A stretch of DNA of 64,000 bases from Blattamonas nauphoetae (lineage: Eukaryota; Preaxostyla; Oxymonadida). This document shows positions 60,641-64,000 of the stretch, in pieces. A program made the translations under genes and the position numbers. The notes under the pieces were generated by a model that saw only the letters and a program-made list of their open reading frames with translations, was not told the origin of the DNA and did no database searches. The stretch spans positions 25,192 to 89,191 of the forward strand of contig JARBJD010000302.1 of assembly GCA_033064195.1 (NCBI GenBank), written 5' to 3'. Each line of letters begins with the position of its first letter. Position 1 is the first letter of the stretch.

Positions 60641-60954
60641 TCGTCAAGACTTCGAAGCCTCATGCTGAGAGTATCTGTCAACGTTCGAATTGATTCTTCA
60701 ATGTCTGAAAGTCTTTGATCAATCGAATGTGAGTTGGAGTCACCGTTGTTCTCAGTACTTGATTTCCTCAGAGCTATCTCACCTCTTATTTTTGTGATTC
60801 TGTATCCATCAATTCTGATCAACCTGTTCAGTTTCTGTGTTGTGTATTGATTCAGTTCTTCTCTGTTCTTTTCCAAATGTCTCTGAAAGTCATAGATGTT
60901 TTCAAAACACTTCTGTTCAGGATCAAACGGTTCTAATATTTTCAGTGATGACAT
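60613..60954 (-). CDS. small coiled-coil Polinton protein, element B copy (113 aa)
   Basis: Collinear with the 119-aa element A protein, missing a few residues at the variable centre and the C-terminus. Stop TGA. It overlaps the end of the broken ATPase tail to tail, as in element A. Confidence 0.7.
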   Translation of the reverse strand: MSSLKILEPFDPEQKCFENIYDFQRHLEKNREELNQYTTQKLNRLIRIDGYRITKIRGEIALRKSSTENNGDSNSHSIDQRLSDIEESIRTLTDTLSMRLRSLDETIGILIQE

Positions 60955-60989
60955 TTAAATGGAATAAAAAATTTCGAAACAGTTTTGAT

Positions 60990-62893
60990 TTAAACTAGAT
61001 TGAATTCACCAATGAACTCAGGAGTTAGATCATCAATGGAAGCAGCATGGAACTTTGTGTGTTGAATCGGAACGTACACTATTTTTGGGAGACATGTGAG
61101 TCCATTCAGAAGTTTTGCTACAACATTTCCGTGTTTGTACTCAATGAACTGACCTACAAATTGAAACTGTCTTGCTTCTTCCGAAATTTGGCAACAGTTT
61201 TGTTCAAATCAAGGTGAATCAACAGAATGTTTCCTGGTTTGTATCGCCAAAGCAGTTGTGTTGTCTGTTGTCGTTGAATGTTCTTTAATTGCTCTTCGCA
61301 TGAGGAAATGTACAATGCTTCAATCTCGATTGTTTTGTGCCTGCTGTGGAGTGAACTTGTTCCAGTACGCTCGATGTGGAGTCATGTTGTAGTATTCCAC
61401 CATCTGATTCATCAGTGAGTGATTTGCCATCTGTGTCGCATTGTCTTGGAATCCATCTCTGATTATTCTGATCACTCGATCAACAATTCGATTATGATTT
61501 GTGAATGGTGAGCTTGTGAAATATGTACTGACCTTTTGCTTTCTAAAGAACTTTTCTGCTACTCCACTTGTCCATGCTGCTTCTCTATCACCTCGAATGT
61601 TGTTGACGCTAACTCCACGATGGTTAATCAGATCATTGATTGCAGTCTTGACTTTACTCCATGATTTATCCAGAACAGGAATTACAACAAGGTATTTAGT
61701 GTTGATGTTGATGGCGAATAGGTAAATCTGTAACACTGTTTTCGATGTTGGTGATTGGATAAATACAAGATCAATTTCCCAGGATCCAAGCTTGGGAGAG
61801 AAGTACGGTCTGTCACACTTCTGAGGAACCTTTCTGTCTGCTGTCTTTTCTGAATCTCCAGTGATGTCTTTGGACATGAATTGCATTTTTGATCGAAAAG
61901 GATACACGATTTTCTCCGTTGTTTTAGGCATCGTTGGTTGATTAATAATCATTCTGTCACTTTTTCTCTCAGGATTTTCCTCGGATGTGCAGAATCCCAT
62001 CTGTGAGTATTCATCGTACCAGTCCTGAAATGATCGTCCACCAAATGGTATTTGTTTTGTGTGAGTCAGAATGAAGTCAAGATCATCGTTCGCAATGGTT
62101 CTGTTAATTGAGGCTCGAACAAATGTGTTTCTGTTAATTTTATGTGCCTCCAGAATGTGTGAGGTAATGAAGTGTTCCATTTGCTTTTGATTATTTAATA
62201 TTGAGTTCTCTGATTTGATTTGTTCTTCTTCTGAATCGTTTCTTTGTTGATAATCAAACAATCCTTTCATTCGTTCTAACTTCATGAGAACTTGTTGTGT
62301 CGTCGGTTCGTAGTGTCTTGTCTCAAACGGAGTTGTTCTGTATGACATTGGTGGAATGGGAAGAATGATATCATCATCCTCCTCTTCAAATCTCCTCTCC
62401 TTACTTGGAAATTCATATTCTGAACCAATCGATTTCAAGTTTCTCTTCTGTCCAGGAATGACTGGAGATAGTGGTGGTTGAATCTCTATTTTGTTGGGAT
62501 TTGAATAGGAAGTTGAGTTGCCTCGGCAGGACTCCGAACCATTGGAGGAAAAGTCACTTCGCGGTGGTATTGTTGATATGCTTTGTATGCACCTTCAGCT
62601 CTATATTTCACGCGACCAGTCTTCCAAGGAATCCTTTTACAAACAGTTGTACAACTTTTGTTCCATCTTCAAGTAATAAATTTGGAGGTAAATCTCCATT
62701 GAACCAATCTTCGAAATATGTTTCCATCATTTCCATCAAATGGTCCATTTGAATCTGCGCCATGATAGACATGTAAATAGTTTGTTGGAGACCATTTGAT
62801 TTCGACTATTTTCTTCTTGGAATATTGTGTACACCGAAGGAGCCTATACACGAGTTCATTCATCTGTACGGGGTTCAATTGTTGAGTGGTCAT
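60990..62893 (-). pseudogene. integrase, element B copy, frameshifted
   Basis: The first part (62,893-62,669) and the core (62,438-61,320) are in different frames, as is the C-terminus down to the stop at 60,990. The core keeps GSWEIDLVF, RGDREAAW and RIVDRVIRIIRD, so the third catalytic position is Asp here too. At least three frame breaks are needed to restore collinearity with element A (near 62,700, 62,500 and 61,320-61,180). Confidence 0.75.
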
Positions 62894-62916
62894 TTTAACA
62901 AAAATAAAGTTTGTGA

Positions 62917-64000
62917 TTATTCCATTTTGTAATCAGTTGCTTTCAGTCCATGAATGAATGGAGGACATGATTCATTTTCCATCACGATTGCCTTCAGATG
63001 TATTCCACTGAGACTGAGTTTCTGCTGTTGAATTTTCGCAATCTCAAATCCATTCGTGTCATCGTCAGAATGAACTCTTCTAGTCTGAAAGTTCAGTGTT
63101 GTAGTCACTGTTTTTCTCCATTCAGGCACTTCACATAGTCGTCACTTTTTATTTTGTTTTCTTCAGAGACACTCCTTTGATCTTGCATTTCATCGAGAGA
63201 GTAACACTTTGGTGCAAGACAGATCATCTGCTCACCTTCCTTTTCAATTGCTAATCCCAACGGTTTCTTCTCATCATCAACTCCCTTTCAGGATTTGGAA
63301 ACCATTCATATTTGTGGGTATCATAGAATTCCTTGTCAGCAATAACATGTTCAAATTGTTGATGAATTCCAGCATTTGGATCCCCTGAGATTGCCCAGTA
63401 AGCAGAGTCAGTGTCTCCCTCACAGAAGTGAATCTTGTTCATGTCTAGGCATTTGTACATGAAGATATAAATGAAATTCAGATACCAGAACTTGGCATTG
63501 TCGAGTGTGAATACTGCTTCCTGCAGACATGTTTTGCATGATGCTTTCTCTCTCGTCTTCAATCACAATGTAGTTGTCATCATTGATCTCTTGTCGCCAC
63601 AAATCCTTTCATCATTTGTTTCAAGTATGTTCTCTTCTCATTGCAGATTGTGATTGAGTTGTACTTCTCAGTGTTCATTCCATCGAATCCGTAGCTTCCA
63701 TTCAAGTTGGTCTTACAGAACTGTTCCTTTCCTTTGTTTCCAACCTTCATTGCTTCAATTCGATCATTCATAAATGAAGTCACAAATGGTTCAAATCCAG
63801 CATGTCTCGAGAATACCATCACACTCTTAATGTCATCAATAATGAAGTGGCAATAGTCGATGAAGAACCACAGATAGTATGTCGAAAAGAAACATATACT
63901 GATCGTGTGCCTCAAGAGTTGAGTGAGTTTTCTGTTTGTCGTCAGTCTTCAATCCATGTTTCTTCATCAACGAATATGTCTTTTCTCCAATGTTTTCTTC
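62917..64000 (-). pseudogene. polymerase B C-terminal part, element B copy, frameshifted, cut by window end
   Basis: Pieces at 62,917-63,129, 63,251-63,562 and 63,580-63,915 match the element A polymerase in order but lie in different frames. CEGDTDSAYW (motif C) and KTNLNGSYG (motif B) are preserved. Small indels near 63,115-63,170, 63,290, 63,555, 63,595 and 63,910 break the frame. The position matching the TAA at 11,719 in element A lies beyond the window. Confidence 0.8.

Larger units (their letters stand above)
53285..64000 (-). mobile_element. Maverick/Polinton element B (continues beyond window)
   Basis: The gene order and orientation match element A from the 136-aa gene through the polymerase C-terminus. 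Similarity to A begins within the last about 30 bp of the S74 gene and no S74 coding sequence remains, so the left side is truncated or was replaced there. All genes from 53,307 to 59,674 are open. ATPase, integrase and polymerase carry frameshifts. The right end lies outside the window. Confidence 0.9.

Noticed and set aside
59734-64000. Treating all element B frameshifts as certain biological mutations.
   Set aside because: Several fall in short homopolymers (for example the A-run near 60,300), where sequencing errors are common. They are reported as breaks but not as proven decay.

Overview
The window looks like nuclear DNA of an anaerobic flagellate protist, most likely an oxymonad (Preaxostyla) such as Blattamonas. 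This is an inference: genes appear intron-poor, moderately AT-rich host DNA carries repeated surface-protein genes that end in a kinase-like domain, and it is invaded by Maverick/Polinton elements. No ribosomal RNA, CRISPR array or bacterial operon signal is present.

Layout. Positions 1 to about 15,150 hold the right-hand part of Polinton A: an S74 fibre-type protein, two tandem paralogous capsid-like proteins, two tiny MAPG proteins, a frameshifted gene, a 305-aa protein, a packaging ATPase, a coiled-coil protein, an rve-type integrase and a protein-primed DNA polymerase B. The polymerase reading frame is cut by two TAA codons but has no frameshift. From 15.1 to 23.4 kb there is decayed host sequence: a Ser/Gln-rich pseudogene, an orphan element gene with the Polinton promoter (20.1-20.6 kb), a tRNA-like sequence and a probable host gene.

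From 23.7 to 37.2 kb lies a tandem duplication of a roughly 6.7-kb unit. Each copy encodes a secreted, beta-helix and Ig-like repeat protein with one membrane span and a cytoplasmic pseudokinase. Copy 1 has one frameshift and an early stop; copy 2 has three in-frame stops. A third relative is broken into a 5' part (40.3-41.05 kb) and a 3' part (46.2-49.5 kb) by about 5 kb of rearranged DNA bounded by inverted segments. From 49.5 to 53.3 kb there is a MITE-like inverted repeat (50,221-51,025), a beta-helix gene fragment and short repeats.

From about 53.29 kb to the window end is Polinton B, in the same orientation and gene order as A. All its capsid-region genes are open, but ATPase, integrase and polymerase are frameshifted. 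The damage in A and B is largely complementary.

The Polinton genes form a logical set: polymerase and integrase for replication and insertion, ATPase plus capsid-like and small proteins for particle assembly, and an S74 chaperone-tipped fibre. Almost every minus-strand element gene is preceded by the same AT-rich box just upstream of its ATG, suggesting one transcription unit per gene. No adenovirus-type maturation protease is recognisable in the visible part.
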